Part shown: in pieces, positions 51,641 through 60,323 of the stretch
Position numbering within the stretch: the stretch's first letter is position 1
Layout: every line of letters begins with the position of its first letter
NCBI RefSeq assembly: GCF_023150065.1
Contig: NZ_JAKLLN010000003.1
Location: forward strand, 176,142 to 240,141
Reading direction: 5' to 3'
DNA length: 64,000 bases
Origin: Zoogloea sp.
GTDB lineage: Bacteria > Pseudomonadota > Gammaproteobacteria > Burkholderiales > Rhodocyclaceae
Made by a program: the position numbers and the translations under genes
Notes under the pieces: model-generated
The model's input: the letters and a program-made list of their open reading frames with translations, nothing else
Told to the model about the DNA's origin: nothing
The model's database searches: none

Positions 51641-52938
51641 AGAACACGGGTTCCGGCAGCCCGCCCCCACAGACCTCTTTGCCCGCGCTCGGCCTGATCA
51701 TCGCCCTGCTGCCGGGCGCCGGCCCCGTGGCCGCCCAGGACGCCGAACTCGACGCCCTGCAGCTGGCCGACACCGCCCCCACCGAGGTACAGGCCCCCAG
51801 CGACTGGCGACGTTTCGTCGAGGCGGGACTGGGCGCCAGCCACCTGCGCAGCAGCGGCGACACCCGCAGCACCCGTCGCCTGTCCCTGGACATCCAGTAC
51901 GACCACGCCCTGAATCACGACTGGCGCGTCCTGGTGGCAGACCGGCTGGACCTCGGCCAGCCCGCCCTGCGGGGCCGCGAGCACGCCATCAACACCCTCA
52001 AGGAAGCCTACCTGAGCGGGCGCCTGCAGCCCGACACCCTCGTCGACCTGGGGCGCATCAACGTGCGCAATGGCGTGGCCCTGGGCTACAACCCCACCGA
52101 CTACTTCCGCGCCGGCGCGGTGCGCGCCGCGGTATCCATCAGCCCCGCCAGCCTCAAGGAGAACCGCCAGGGCAGCGTGATGCTGCGGGGCCAGCAGCTG
52201 TGGGCGGGCGGCGCCCTGAGCGCGCTGTTCTCTCCAGGCCTGGCCCGCCAAGCCGAGCCGGAGGGCCTCAACCCCGACCTGGGCGCCACCAACCGGCAGC
52301 ACCGGGGCCTGCTGGCCCTGAGCCAGAAGGTGGGCGGCTTTACGCCCCAGCTGCTGGTGTACCAGGAGGAAAGCCTGCCCACCCAGTTCGGCTTCAACCT
52401 CACCGGCCTCGTCACCGATGCCACGGTCGCCTACCTGGAGAGCTCGGCCGGACGCAGCCCCTCGCAACTGAGCCAGTCCCTGCCTGCCTTCGCCCCCTGC
52501 CGCTGCAGCGCCTGGCACAACCGCCTGTCCGCCGGCCTCACCCACACCACCGCCCACAAGCTGTCCCTGAGCGCCGAATACCACCACAACGGCGGCGGCC
52601 TCGATGCGGACGACTGGCGGCAGCTGCGCCAGGGCCCGCCCGCGGTCTACGCGGCCTATCGCCAGTGGGCCGCCACGGCCCAGGAGATGCCCACCCGGCG
52701 CGCCGTGTTCCTGCACGGCGTGTGGCAGGACGCGCTGATCCCCCGCCTCGACCTGAGCGCCATGCACACCCTCGACCTCACCGACCGCAGCCAGCGCAGC
52801 TGGCTGGAAGCCCGCTACCACCAGGGCAGCGTGGACTACGCCGTCCAGTGGCAGGCCCACAGCGGCCGCCCCACCAGCGTCTTCGGCGCCCTGCCCGACA
52901 AGCATGGCTGGCAGCTCAGCCTGCGCTACTACTTCTAG
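51637..52938 (+). CDS. Predicted outer-membrane beta-barrel protein
   Basis: 433 residues; signal peptide to about VAA-QD. The mature chain alternates amphipathic strands (RLSLDIQYDHALNHDWRVLVADRLDL, YAVQWQAHSGR) and ends LSLRYYF with a C-terminal Phe, the Bam recognition pattern. VDLGRINVRNGVALGYNPTDYFR resembles DUF1302-type barrel proteins. A CRC pair lies in FAPCRCSAW. Start overlaps the LolA-like stop (ATGA). Likely the outer-membrane end of the ABC/LolA-like pathway, either as pore, acceptor or insertion site. Confidence 0.8.
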   Translation: MKNTGSGSPPPQTSLPALGLIIALLPGAGPVAAQDAELDALQLADTAPTEVQAPSDWRRFVEAGLGASHLRSSGDTRSTRRLSLDIQYDHALNHDWRVLVADRLDLGQPALRGREHAINTLKEAYLSGRLQPDTLVDLGRINVRNGVALGYNPTDYFRAGAVRAAVSISPASLKENRQGSVMLRGQQLWAGGALSALFSPGLARQAEPEGLNPDLGATNRQHRGLLALSQKVGGFTPQLLVYQEESLPTQFGFNLTGLVTDATVAYLESSAGRSPSQLSQSLPAFAPCRCSAWHNRLSAGLTHTTAHKLSLSAEYHHNGGGLDADDWRQLRQGPPAVYAAYRQWAATAQEMPTRRAVFLHGVWQDALIPRLDLSAMHTLDLTDRSQRSWLEARYHQGSVDYAVQWQAHSGRPTSVFGALPDKHGWQLSLRYYF

Positions 52939-52998
52939 CCCGGAACCGCGCCGGCCGGGGTCGGTCTCACTGGCTCATCGCCTTACGAGAAGCGCCCC

Positions 52999-53832
52999 AT
53001 GACCGTCCCCCTCGCCCCCCGCCTGACCCTCGCCAACGGCGTCCGCATCCCCCTGCTCGGCCTCGGCACCTGGCCCATGAACGACGACGAGGCGGCCATC
53101 ACCGTCGCCGAAGCCCTGCACCTGGGCTACCGTCACCTGGATACCGCCGAGAACTACGGCAACGAACGCGGCGTGGGCGAAGGCCTGCGCCGCGCCGGCC
53201 TGCCCCGTGAAGAAGTCTTCATCACCACCAAGTTCAACCGCCAGTGGCACAGCGTGGACGGCGCCCGCCAGGCCTGCGAGGCCAGCCTCACCCGGCTCGG
53301 CGTGGACTACATCGACCTGCTGCTGGTGCACTGGCCCAACCCCGACCAGAACCGCTTTGTCGAAGCCTTCCAGGGCCTGGTGAAGCTCCTGGAAGCCGGC
53401 AAGCTGCGCGCCATCGGCACCTCCAACTTCAAGCCCGCCCACCTGCAGCGCCTTTTCGATGCCGGCCTGGTGCCCCACCTCAACCAGCTCCAGCTCGACC
53501 CCTGGCACCACCGCGACGACCTCCTGGCCATCCATCACCAGAAGGGCATCGCCACCGGCGCCTGGCGCCCCCTGGGCTGCGGCAACGCCATGCTGGCCGA
53601 CCCCGTCATCACCGCCATCGCCGAAACCCACGGGCGCACCCCGGCCCAGGTCGTGCTGCGCTGGATCGTGCAGCAGGGCATCGTCGCCACCCCCAAGTCA
53701 GCCAACCCGCTACGCCTCGCCCAGAACCTGGACATTTTCGGCTTCAGCCTCAGCCCCGCCGAGATGAGCGCCCTCGACACCCTCGACCGCCCCGACCCCG
53801 ACATGCTCGACGCGGACAGCTTCGGGCACTGA
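52999..53832 (+). CDS. Aldo/keto reductase
   Basis: 277 residues. The catalytic tetrad is complete: Asp48 (HLDTAENYG), Tyr53, Lys78 (ITTKFN) and His111 (LLVHWPNP). NADPH-binding strings GTSNFKPAHL and VATPKSANPLRLAQNL are present. Reduces aldehydes or ketones in the cytoplasm; the closest named groups are 2,5-diketo-gluconate or methylglyoxal reductases. It is followed by the GbsR-type operator, and its own promoter is not obvious. Confidence 0.93.
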   Translation: MTVPLAPRLTLANGVRIPLLGLGTWPMNDDEAAITVAEALHLGYRHLDTAENYGNERGVGEGLRRAGLPREEVFITTKFNRQWHSVDGARQACEASLTRLGVDYIDLLLVHWPNPDQNRFVEAFQGLVKLLEAGKLRAIGTSNFKPAHLQRLFDAGLVPHLNQLQLDPWHHRDDLLAIHHQKGIATGAWRPLGCGNAMLADPVITAIAETHGRTPAQVVLRWIVQQGIVATPKSANPLRLAQNLDIFGFSLSPAEMSALDTLDRPDPDMLDADSFGH

Positions 53833-53871
53833 GACGTGTCAAGCTCCACCAGCAGCCCCACGCCCGGATTA

Positions 53872-53905
53872 GTCAGTTATTTCTGTATTGACAGAAATAA
53901 CTGAC
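53872..53905. promoter_or_regulatory. 15 bp palindromic operator before the GbsR/MarR gene
   Basis: GTCAGTTATTTCTGT (53872-53886) and ACAGAAATAACTGAC (53891-53905) are exact inverse complements around ATTG. It ends 16 bases before the regulator's ATG and is far more AT-rich than its surroundings. Its core TTTCTGT-N4-ACAGAAA recurs at 54505-54522. Most likely the autoregulatory operator of the downstream gene. Confidence 0.8.
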
Positions 53906-53921
53906 GGCGTACCATGCGCCC

Positions 53922-54449
53922 ATGGAACTGAAACCGATAGCCGAACGCTTTGTGCTCCACTGGGGCGAGATGGGCTCACGCTGGGGCGTCAACCGCACCG
54001 TGGCCCAGGTCCATGCCCTGCTCTACCTGGCGGGCCGCCCCATGGACGCCGAGGAGATCACCGAGACCCTCGGCGTGGCGCGCTCCAACGTCAGCACCAG
54101 CCTCAAGGAGCTGCAGTCCTGGAACCTGGTGCGGGTGGTGCACCTGAAGGGCGAACGCCGCGACCACTTCGAGACCTCGGCCGACGTGTGGGAGCTGTTC
54201 AAGCTGATCGTCGCCGGCCGGCGCCAGCGGGAGATCGATCCGACCGCCACCGCCCTGCGGGAATGCCTGGCCAACCCGGCCATCGCCGATGAAGAGGAAG
54301 GCACCCGCCAGCGCATCGAGGACACCCTCAAGTTCATCGAGATCATGAGCAGCCTGGCCGACGAGATGCTTCGCTACAAACCCGAGACCCTGATGAAGAC
54401 CCTGGGCGTCAGCGCCCGCATCAGTCAGGCCATCCGCCGGAAGGAATAA
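53922..54449 (+). CDS. GbsR/MarR-family transcriptional regulator
   Basis: 175 residues. The opening ELKPIAERFVLHWGEMGSRWGVNRTVAQVHALLYLAGRPMDAEEI and the recognition region TLGVARSNVSTSLKELQSWNLVRVV are typical of GbsR-type winged-helix proteins. A C-terminal helical part (LKFIEIMSSLADEMLRYK) should dimerise. It is probably a repressor acting on the palindrome just upstream and on the matching one before the epimerase gene. A rho-independent terminator follows. Confidence 0.9.
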   Translation: MELKPIAERFVLHWGEMGSRWGVNRTVAQVHALLYLAGRPMDAEEITETLGVARSNVSTSLKELQSWNLVRVVHLKGERRDHFETSADVWELFKLIVAGRRQREIDPTATALRECLANPAIADEEEGTRQRIEDTLKFIEIMSSLADEMLRYKPETLMKTLGVSARISQAIRRKE

Positions 54450-54470
54450 GCCCCGCCCCCCGCGGGCAGG

Positions 54471-54494
54471 ACGGGCTTCGCCGCCCGTTTTTTT
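54471..54494 (+). terminator. Rho-independent terminator of the GbsR/MarR gene
   Basis: Stem ACGGGC / GCCCGT with loop TTCGCC, followed directly by a run of seven T. It lies 21 bases after the regulator stop and isolates it from the next gene. Confidence 0.8.
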
Positions 54495-54503
54495 AAGCCC
54501 TTT

Positions 54504-54523
54504 TTTTCTGTTTTTACAGAAAA
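54504..54523. promoter_or_regulatory. Second GbsR-type operator, before the epimerase gene
   Basis: TTTTCTGT, four T, then ACAGAAAA. The core TTTCTGT-N4-ACAGAAA equals that of the 53872-53905 palindrome, though the outer arms do not extend. It ends 21 bases before ATG 54545, in the promoter zone. Predicts joint control of the regulator and the epimerase-DoxX operon. Confidence 0.7.
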
Positions 54524-54544
54524 GTCTGTCATAAAGGATTGAAA

Positions 54545-55852
54545 ATGCACGGAGCACAACACCCTCCGCCCTCCCGCCCGGTGACGCCGCTGAAGGTCCT
54601 GGTCTGCGGCGCCTCAGGATTTCTTGGCCGGGCCATTTCTACCCGTCTGAGTCGGGCCGGATACCAGGTGATCCGGGGCGTGCGCCAGGCCCGCCGCCCC
54701 GACGACATGGCCATCGACTTCCGCATCGACACCACCGTGGCGCACTGGCGCGGGCGCCTGGACGGCATCCAGGTGGTGGTGAACGCCGTCGGCATCATCG
54801 CCGAAACCCGCGACAGCCGCTTCGACGCCCTCCACCACCACGCCCCGGCCGCCCTGTTTGCAGCCTGCGTGGAGGCCGGGGTGGCGCGGGTCGTCCAGAT
54901 CTCGGCCCTGGGCGCCGACACCGGGACCACCGCCTACTTCCGCAGCAAACACGCCGCCGATCAGGCCCTGATGCGCCTGCCCGTCGCCTGGCAGATCCTG
55001 CGTCCGTCCCTGGTCCATGGCGTCGACGGCGCCTCCTCCACCCTGCTTCGCCAGCTCGCCAGCCTGCCCCTGTTGCCCGTACCGACCCTCGGGGACGCCC
55101 ACTTCCAGCCCGTGCAGGTGGAGGATGTGGCAGAGGCCGTGCTGCGGGCCATGGATCCAGGCCAGCCGGCCGGCCAGCAGATCGAAGTGGTCGGCGCGAC
55201 CCGGGTCAGCTTCGGCCGCATGCTTGAGCACTACCGGCACGGCATGGGCCTGGCTCCCACCCGCCAGCTGCCCGTGCCGGCCCCGGTGATGGCCCTGGCC
55301 GCCCGCCTGGGCGGATGCATCGACGGCGTCCCGCTCAATCCGGACACCTGGCGCATGCTGCAGGCCGGCAGCACCGGCGACCCAGCGGCCCTGACCCGCC
55401 TGCTCGGGCGGCCGCCTCGGGGCATCGCCTGCTTCATCCCCCCTGCCCAGGCCGAGACCCTGCGCGGGCGCGCCCTCGCGGCCTGGCGCACACCACTGCT
55501 GCGCTACACCCTGGCCTTCGTGTGGCTGGCTACCGCCTGGGTAAGCATCGCAGTCCATCCCCGCGACGCCAGCCTGGCCCTGCTCGCCGGGGTGGGCCTG
55601 AACGGCAGCCTGGCGGCGCTCGCCCTGTATGCCGCTGCCGCCCTCGACCTGGTCATGGGCCTGGCCTGCCTGTTCCGTCCAAGCCGCCGCCTGTGGTGCC
55701 TGCAGGCCGCACTGGTGCTGGGCTACACGGCCATCATCGCCGTCGCCCTGCCGGCCTTCCTGTCCCACCCCTTCGGCCCGGTACTCAAGAACCTGCCGAT
55801 CCTCGCCATCCTCCTCATCCTCATGTCGGAGCCGCAGCCATGGACTACCTGA
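54545..55852 (+). CDS. NAD(P)-binding epimerase-like protein fused to a DoxX-like membrane domain
   Basis: 435 residues from ATG 54545 (AAGGA upstream). Residues ~15-300 are an atypical short-chain/NmrA-like Rossmann domain: VLVCGASGFLGRAIS, VVNAVGIIAETRDSRF, FRSKHAADQAL (YxxxK-like site with Phe in place of Tyr) and VEDVAEAVLRAM. Residues ~315-430 form four transmembrane helices of DoxX-like type. This two-domain layout is known in proteobacteria but has no firm role; redox chemistry at the membrane is the fair guess. Its last 13 bases overlap the DUF2269 gene. Confidence 0.85.
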   Translation: MHGAQHPPPSRPVTPLKVLVCGASGFLGRAISTRLSRAGYQVIRGVRQARRPDDMAIDFRIDTTVAHWRGRLDGIQVVVNAVGIIAETRDSRFDALHHHAPAALFAACVEAGVARVVQISALGADTGTTAYFRSKHAADQALMRLPVAWQILRPSLVHGVDGASSTLLRQLASLPLLPVPTLGDAHFQPVQVEDVAEAVLRAMDPGQPAGQQIEVVGATRVSFGRMLEHYRHGMGLAPTRQLPVPAPVMALAARLGGCIDGVPLNPDTWRMLQAGSTGDPAALTRLLGRPPRGIACFIPPAQAETLRGRALAAWRTPLLRYTLAFVWLATAWVSIAVHPRDASLALLAGVGLNGSLAALALYAAAALDLVMGLACLFRPSRRLWCLQAALVLGYTAIIAVALPAFLSHPFGPVLKNLPILAILLILMSEPQPWTT

Positions 55853-56304
55853 GCATCAAGACCCTGCACATCCTGTCATCGGTGCTGATGGTGGGCACCG
55901 GCTTCGGCACGGCCTTCTACCTGTTCTTCGCCAACCGCTCGGGCTCGGTGGAGGCGATTGCCGTGGTCTCGCGCCTGGTGGTGCGGGCCGACTGGTGGTT
56001 CACCACCCCGGCGGTCATCATCCAGCCCCTCTCCGGCGCCTGGCTGATCCACCAGGCCGGCTACCCCCTGGACTCCCTGTGGATCCTGGCCTCCGTCGGG
56101 CTGTATGCACTGGCCGGGCTATGCTGGCTGCCGGTGGTCTGGTACCAGATCCGCATGGGGAAGATGGCGGTGGCTGCCCATGCCGAGGGCCGCGCTCTAC
56201 CCGCCCAGTACTGGCTCTTTGCGCGCCGCTGGGAGCGGCTCGGCTACCCGGCCTTTGCGGCAATGGTGGTGGTGTACTTCCTGATGGTGTTCAAGCCCGT
56301 ATGA
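55840..56304 (+). CDS. DUF2269 family membrane protein
   Basis: 154 residues with four transmembrane helices; the opening MDYLSIKTLHILSSVLMVGTGFGTAFYLF and PAVIIQPLSGAWLI are typical of DUF2269. Probably a partner of the epimerase-DoxX protein, with which it overlaps by 13 bases. Converges with and overlaps the diguanylate cyclase gene by 14 bases. Function unknown. Confidence 0.87.
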   Translation: MDYLSIKTLHILSSVLMVGTGFGTAFYLFFANRSGSVEAIAVVSRLVVRADWWFTTPAVIIQPLSGAWLIHQAGYPLDSLWILASVGLYALAGLCWLPVVWYQIRMGKMAVAAHAEGRALPAQYWLFARRWERLGYPAFAAMVVVYFLMVFKPV

Positions 56305-57937
56305 ACGGCCGGGCGGGAGCCTGGGGGGTTCGGGCGCCGGGGGCGGTGGCGTAGCGACCACGCCCGGCCTGCTTAGCCTCGTACATGGCCCGGTCGGCGG
56401 CCTGGAGCACTGCCTCGGGTTCGTCGTCGGCCTCGCTCAGGGCGATGCCGATGGACGCCCCCAGGGTGCATGAGGTGTCCCGCAAGGTCAGGGGCGGGGT
56501 CAGGGTGTCGATGCAGCGGTCGGCCAGGGCGGCCAGATGGCCCTCGTCGTCCCGGGTCAGGTCGGTGACCAGCAGCACGAACTCGTCGCCCCCCACCCGG
56601 GCCAGGGTGTCGCTCTGGCGCAGCACGCTGGAGAGGCGGCGGGCCACTTCGATCAGGGCCTCATCGCCGACCCCGTGCCCGAGGCTGTCGTTGATGGGCT
56701 TGAAGCCATCCAGGTCGAGATACAGCACGGCGATACGCAGGCCGTTGCGACGCGCCCGGGCCAGGCCCTGGTGCATCCGGTCGGCCAGCAGCACGCGGTT
56801 GGGCAGGCCGGTGAGTTCGTCGTGATGGGCCATGCGTTCGAGCTTCACCTGGCTGCGGGCGAGCTTGTCGAGCAGCTGGTTGAAGGCGGTGGTCAGGCGC
56901 CCCACCTCGTCGTCACGCACCACCGGCAGAGGCCGCATGGGAATCTCGCCGTGGGTCATGCCATCGGCCAGCGCCGCCGCATTTTTCAGGGGGCCGAGCA
57001 TGACGCGCACCATGAAGCCGACCACCAGCAGCACCAGCAGCAGGGCGGTGACGCTGTGGCGGATCACCACGTCCTGGGCACGACGGACCGGGGCAAAGGC
57101 CTCGGCCGTCGGCAAGCGGGCCACCACGAACCACCCGGTGCTCGGCACGCCGACGATGCTCGACAGCTCCTCGATACCCTTGGCGTTGCGGGTGATGCCG
57201 CTGCCCCGGAAGCCCGCCATGGCCTGGTCGTGGAGCAGGTTGATGCCCGGGGCGGGGGTGGGCTTGAGCACCAGCTCCGGATCGCCAGCCGCGACGAAGA
57301 GCTTGTCGACGGGCGAGATCAGCAGGAAGCCGCCGCTCTCTCCGATGCGGCCGTGGGAGATGCGGTCGAGGAAGCCCGGCGCCCCCAGGGCGGTGATGCC
57401 CAGCAGCACCGCATGCACGCGGCCATCCGGGCTCTTCAGCGGCACGCCCATGGGCAGGATGGACTGGCGCGTGAACGGCCCCAGGCGCGGCCTGCCCACC
57501 CCGCTCTCGCCCCGGGCCACGCGCACGAAGTCGGGGTTGTCGGCGATGGACGAGCCGGCACGGCCCGCCACCTTGGGATAGTCCGCGAGGACGTGCCCAC
57601 GGGTATCCACCACCAGCACACCAAGGGAAAACACCGGGTTCAGCTGGTAGCGCTCCGCCAGCCAGGCCTGCAAGGCCTCGGGCTGGTCGAGCAGGGCCGG
57701 AGGCAGGGTCAGGGCGAGGCGCTCGAGGAGACGCAGCCGGTCCTGGATCTTGGTGTCGATGTCCTGGGCCACAGCCTGGGCCAGGGCGGTCTGCTGGGAC
57801 GACACCAGCTGGGTCAGGTCTTCGCGCAGGAAGCGCGCCTGGAAGTAGTAGCGGGTGATGCCACCCAGGACGACCAGCAGCAGGCCGAACAGGATGATGC
57901 GGGCGAAGAGGCTGTTGCCGAAGCGTTTCAGGTTCAT
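56291..57937 (-). CDS. Diguanylate cyclase with periplasmic Cache sensor and HAMP
   Basis: 548 residues from ATG 57937. TM1 (ARIILFGLLLVVLGGITRYYF), a ~270-residue periplasmic double-Cache-like sensor (NPVFSLGVLVVDTRGHVLADYP, PLKSPDGRVHAVLLG, GESGGFLLISP), TM2 (SVTALLLVLLVVGFMVRVM), HAMP, then GGDEF with an intact VGGDEF active site and HDELTGLPNR. Makes cyclic di-GMP in response to an unknown periplasmic signal. No EAL domain. An RxxD inhibitory site is not evident before the GGDEF motif. Confidence 0.95.
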   Translation of the reverse strand: MNLKRFGNSLFARIILFGLLLVVLGGITRYYFQARFLREDLTQLVSSQQTALAQAVAQDIDTKIQDRLRLLERLALTLPPALLDQPEALQAWLAERYQLNPVFSLGVLVVDTRGHVLADYPKVAGRAGSSIADNPDFVRVARGESGVGRPRLGPFTRQSILPMGVPLKSPDGRVHAVLLGITALGAPGFLDRISHGRIGESGGFLLISPVDKLFVAAGDPELVLKPTPAPGINLLHDQAMAGFRGSGITRNAKGIEELSSIVGVPSTGWFVVARLPTAEAFAPVRRAQDVVIRHSVTALLLVLLVVGFMVRVMLGPLKNAAALADGMTHGEIPMRPLPVVRDDEVGRLTTAFNQLLDKLARSQVKLERMAHHDELTGLPNRVLLADRMHQGLARARRNGLRIAVLYLDLDGFKPINDSLGHGVGDEALIEVARRLSSVLRQSDTLARVGGDEFVLLVTDLTRDDEGHLAALADRCIDTLTPPLTLRDTSCTLGASIGIALSEADDEPEAVLQAADRAMYEAKQAGRGRYATAPGARTPQAPARPFIRA

Positions 57938-58077
57938 GGGCCTGTCGAAGCTGCACGGACCTGCGCCGGGTGGCGGGCCAGCCCGGATGGTAGCGTCAAT
58001 GCCCCCCACGCCCCAAGGGGTCGCCCCATCGGGGCGATTTCGGGCGACACTCGCGAGTCAGCCCGACGAGACAGCGC

Positions 58078-59005
58078 ATGCCCCATCACGACACCCTCTC
58101 CGTTCCCGGCGGCGCCCCGATCAAGCTGTGGACCCACGGCGTGCCGGTGGAGGACGCCGCCCGCCAGCAGCTCATGAACATCGCCCGTCTGCCCTTCATC
58201 TACAGGCACCTGGCGGTGATGCCGGATGTGCACCTGGGCAAGGGCTCGACCATCGGCAGCGTCATCCCCACCCTCGGCGCCATCATTCCGGCCGCCGTGG
58301 GGGTGGATATTCGACGAGGCCGGACAGGTATGGTGCATGCTCCACTCCGGCTCGCGCGGGGTGGGCAACGCCATCGGCACCCACTTCATCACGCTGGCCC
58401 AGGCCGACATGCGCCAGCACATCGCCACGCTGCCCGACCGGGATCTGGCCTATTTCACCGAGGGCAGCCAGCACTTCGACGACTACGTGGACGCCGTGGG
58501 CTGGGCCCAGGAATACGCCCGGCAGAATCGGCGCCTGATGATGGACGCCGTGCTGGCGGCCCTGCAGCAGGCGATCCCCAAGCCTTTCCAGGCCAGCCTG
58601 GAGGCGGTGAACTGCCACCACAACTACGTGCAGCGGGAGACCCACTTCGGCCGCGAGGTGCTGGTGACGCGCAAGGGGGCTGTGGCGGCCCACACCGGTC
58701 AGCTGGGCATCATCCCCGGCTCGATGGGGGCGAAGAGCTTCATCGTGCGCGGGCTGGGCCACGCCGAGGCCTTTTGCTCATGCAGCCACGGCGCCGGCCG
58801 GCGCATGAGCCGCACCCAGGCGAAGAAGCAGTTCAGCGTGGCCGACCAGGTGCGCGCCACTGCTGGCGTGGAATGCCGCAAGGACGCCGACGTGATCGAC
58901 GAGATCCCGCTGGCCTACAAGGACATCGACGCGGTGATGGCGGCCCAGCGCGATCTGGTGGAGATCGTGCACACCCTGCGCCAGGTGGTGTGCGTGAAGG
59001 GCTGA
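58078..59005 (+). pseudogene. rtcB: Disrupted RtcB RNA ligase gene (internal deletion and frameshift)
   Basis: The 5' part reads as RtcB up to IIPAAVGVDI near 58312. The following bases continue only in another frame as DEAGQVWCMLHSGSRGVGNAIG to the normal end VVCVKG. Between these, an intact RtcB has about 100 more residues, including the metal-binding Cys of GVDIGCGM and the GGGNHF loop. Both are gone here. The guanylylated His region CSHGAGRRMSRTQA remains. Without the metal ligands and with the frame broken, no active 2',3'-cyclic phosphate RNA ligase can be made. Codon use is still like the neighbours, so the loss looks recent. Confidence 0.85.
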
Positions 59006-59018
59006 GCCCGGCCCCGCC

Positions 59019-60323
59019 TCAGGCGCCGAACAAGGCAGCCACGGCGGCGGGGTTGGACGGGAAGTAGAAGTGCACGTAGGAGGCGGTAAGGCGGCCGAGG
59101 CGGTAGATGGCCTCGCCCTCGCGGCCGGCCGGGGTGGTGGCCCGGGCCAGGGGCGCCAGGGGCGTCTCGCTCTTCGAATAGTGGAAGGTGTGGCCGGTGA
59201 GGCGCCCCTCCGGCAGCTCGGCCACCTGGGTGCCCAGGGCCGCCAGGCGCGGCTGCATGCGGGTGTGGCCCGGCAGCACGGCCGCGCCGGAGTGGGTCAC
59301 GCCATCCCGGTCGGTGAGGGTCTCGAACAGGCTCATCATGCCGCCGCACTCGGCCAGCAGGGGCTTGCCCGCGGCCTGGTGGGCCTTGAGGCCGGCCTGC
59401 CAGCCGGCATTGGCGGCCAGGGCCTGGGCGTGGAGCTCCGGGTAGCCGCCGGGCAGCCACAGGGCGTCGCAGTCGGGCAGGACCTCGCCCGCCAGCGGCG
59501 AGAAGAAGCGCAGCTCGGCGCCAAGGGCCTGCAGGGTGTCCAGGTTGGCCGGGTAGATGAAGCCGAAGGCGGCATCCCGGGCGATGGCGATGCGCCGCCC
59601 CTGCAGCAGCGGCAGCACATGGGGCGCCGGCGCGTCGGGGAAGGCCACCGCCGCCGGACGGTCGGCGGCGCCGGTGCGTGCGAGATGGTCGGCGAGGCGG
59701 TCCAGGCGGGCGTCCAGATCGGCGATCTCGGCGGCCTGGAGCAGGCCCAGGTGGCGCTCGGGCAGCGCAGCGTCGGCGTCCCGCGGCAGGGCGCCGTACC
59801 AGGCGATGCCGGGCCGCAGGCTGTCCTGCAGCAGGCGGGCGTGGCCTTCGCTGCCCACGTGGTTGGCGAGTACCCCCGAGAAGGGCAGATCGGGCTGCCA
59901 GGTGGCGAGGCCGTGGACCAGGGCGCCGAAGGTCTGGGCCATGGCCTTGGCGTCGATCACCGCCATCACCGGCACGCCAAACAGGCGGGCGATGTCGGCG
60001 CCGGAGGGGTTGCCGTCAAACAGTCCCATCACCCCTTCGATGAGGATCAGGTCGGAGCTGCGGGCCGCCGCGTGCAGGCGCCAGGCCGCGTCGGCGGAGC
60101 CGCACATGCCCAGGTCCAGGTTGTAGACCGGCGCCTGGCTGGCCACGGCGTGGATCTGCGGGTCCAGGAAATCCGGGCCGCACTTGAACACCGTGACCCG
60201 GCGCCCCTGGCGCACATGCAGACGGGCCAGGGCGGCGGTGACGGTGGTCTTGCCCTGGCCGGAGGCCGGTGCGGCAACAAACAGGGCGGGGCACAGGGCC
60301 GGTTCGCGCAGGGGGCTATTCAT
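59019..60323 (-). CDS. cobB: Cobyrinate a,c-diamide synthase (CobB/CbiA)
   Basis: 434 residues from ATG 60323. N-terminal ATP-binding domain: [41 protein letters not shown]-terminal class I glutamine amidotransferase-like domain: [27 protein letters not shown] with the nucleophile Cys, and TFHYSKSE. It amidates cobyrinate side chains a and c using glutamine and ATP in cobalamin synthesis. Its start overlaps the end of cobA by 8 bases. It converges on the broken rtcB. Confidence 0.95.
   Translation of the reverse strand: MNSPLREPALCPALFVAAPASGQGKTTVTAALARLHVRQGRRVTVFKCGPDFLDPQIHAVASQAPVYNLDLGMCGSADAAWRLHAAARSSDLILIEGVMGLFDGNPSGADIARLFGVPVMAVIDAKAMAQTFGALVHGLATWQPDLPFSGVLANHVGSEGHARLLQDSLRPGIAWYGALPRDADAALPERHLGLLQAAEIADLDARLDRLADHLARTGAADRPAAVAFPDAPAPHVLPLLQGRRIAIARDAAFGFIYPANLDTLQALGAELRFFSPLAGEVLPDCDALWLPGGYPELHAQALAANAGWQAGLKAHQAAGKPLLAECGGMMSLFETLTDRDGVTHSGAAVLPGHTRMQPRLAALGTQVAELPEGRLTGHTFHYSKSETPLAPLARATTPAGREGEAIYRLGRLTASYVHFYFPSNPAAVAALFGA

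Noticed and set aside
58226-59005. Independent short gene made of the 3' part of rtcB
   Set aside because: Its first ~30 codons are the out-of-frame reading of the rtcB 5' part; the start is not genuine and the catalytic metal site is missing.
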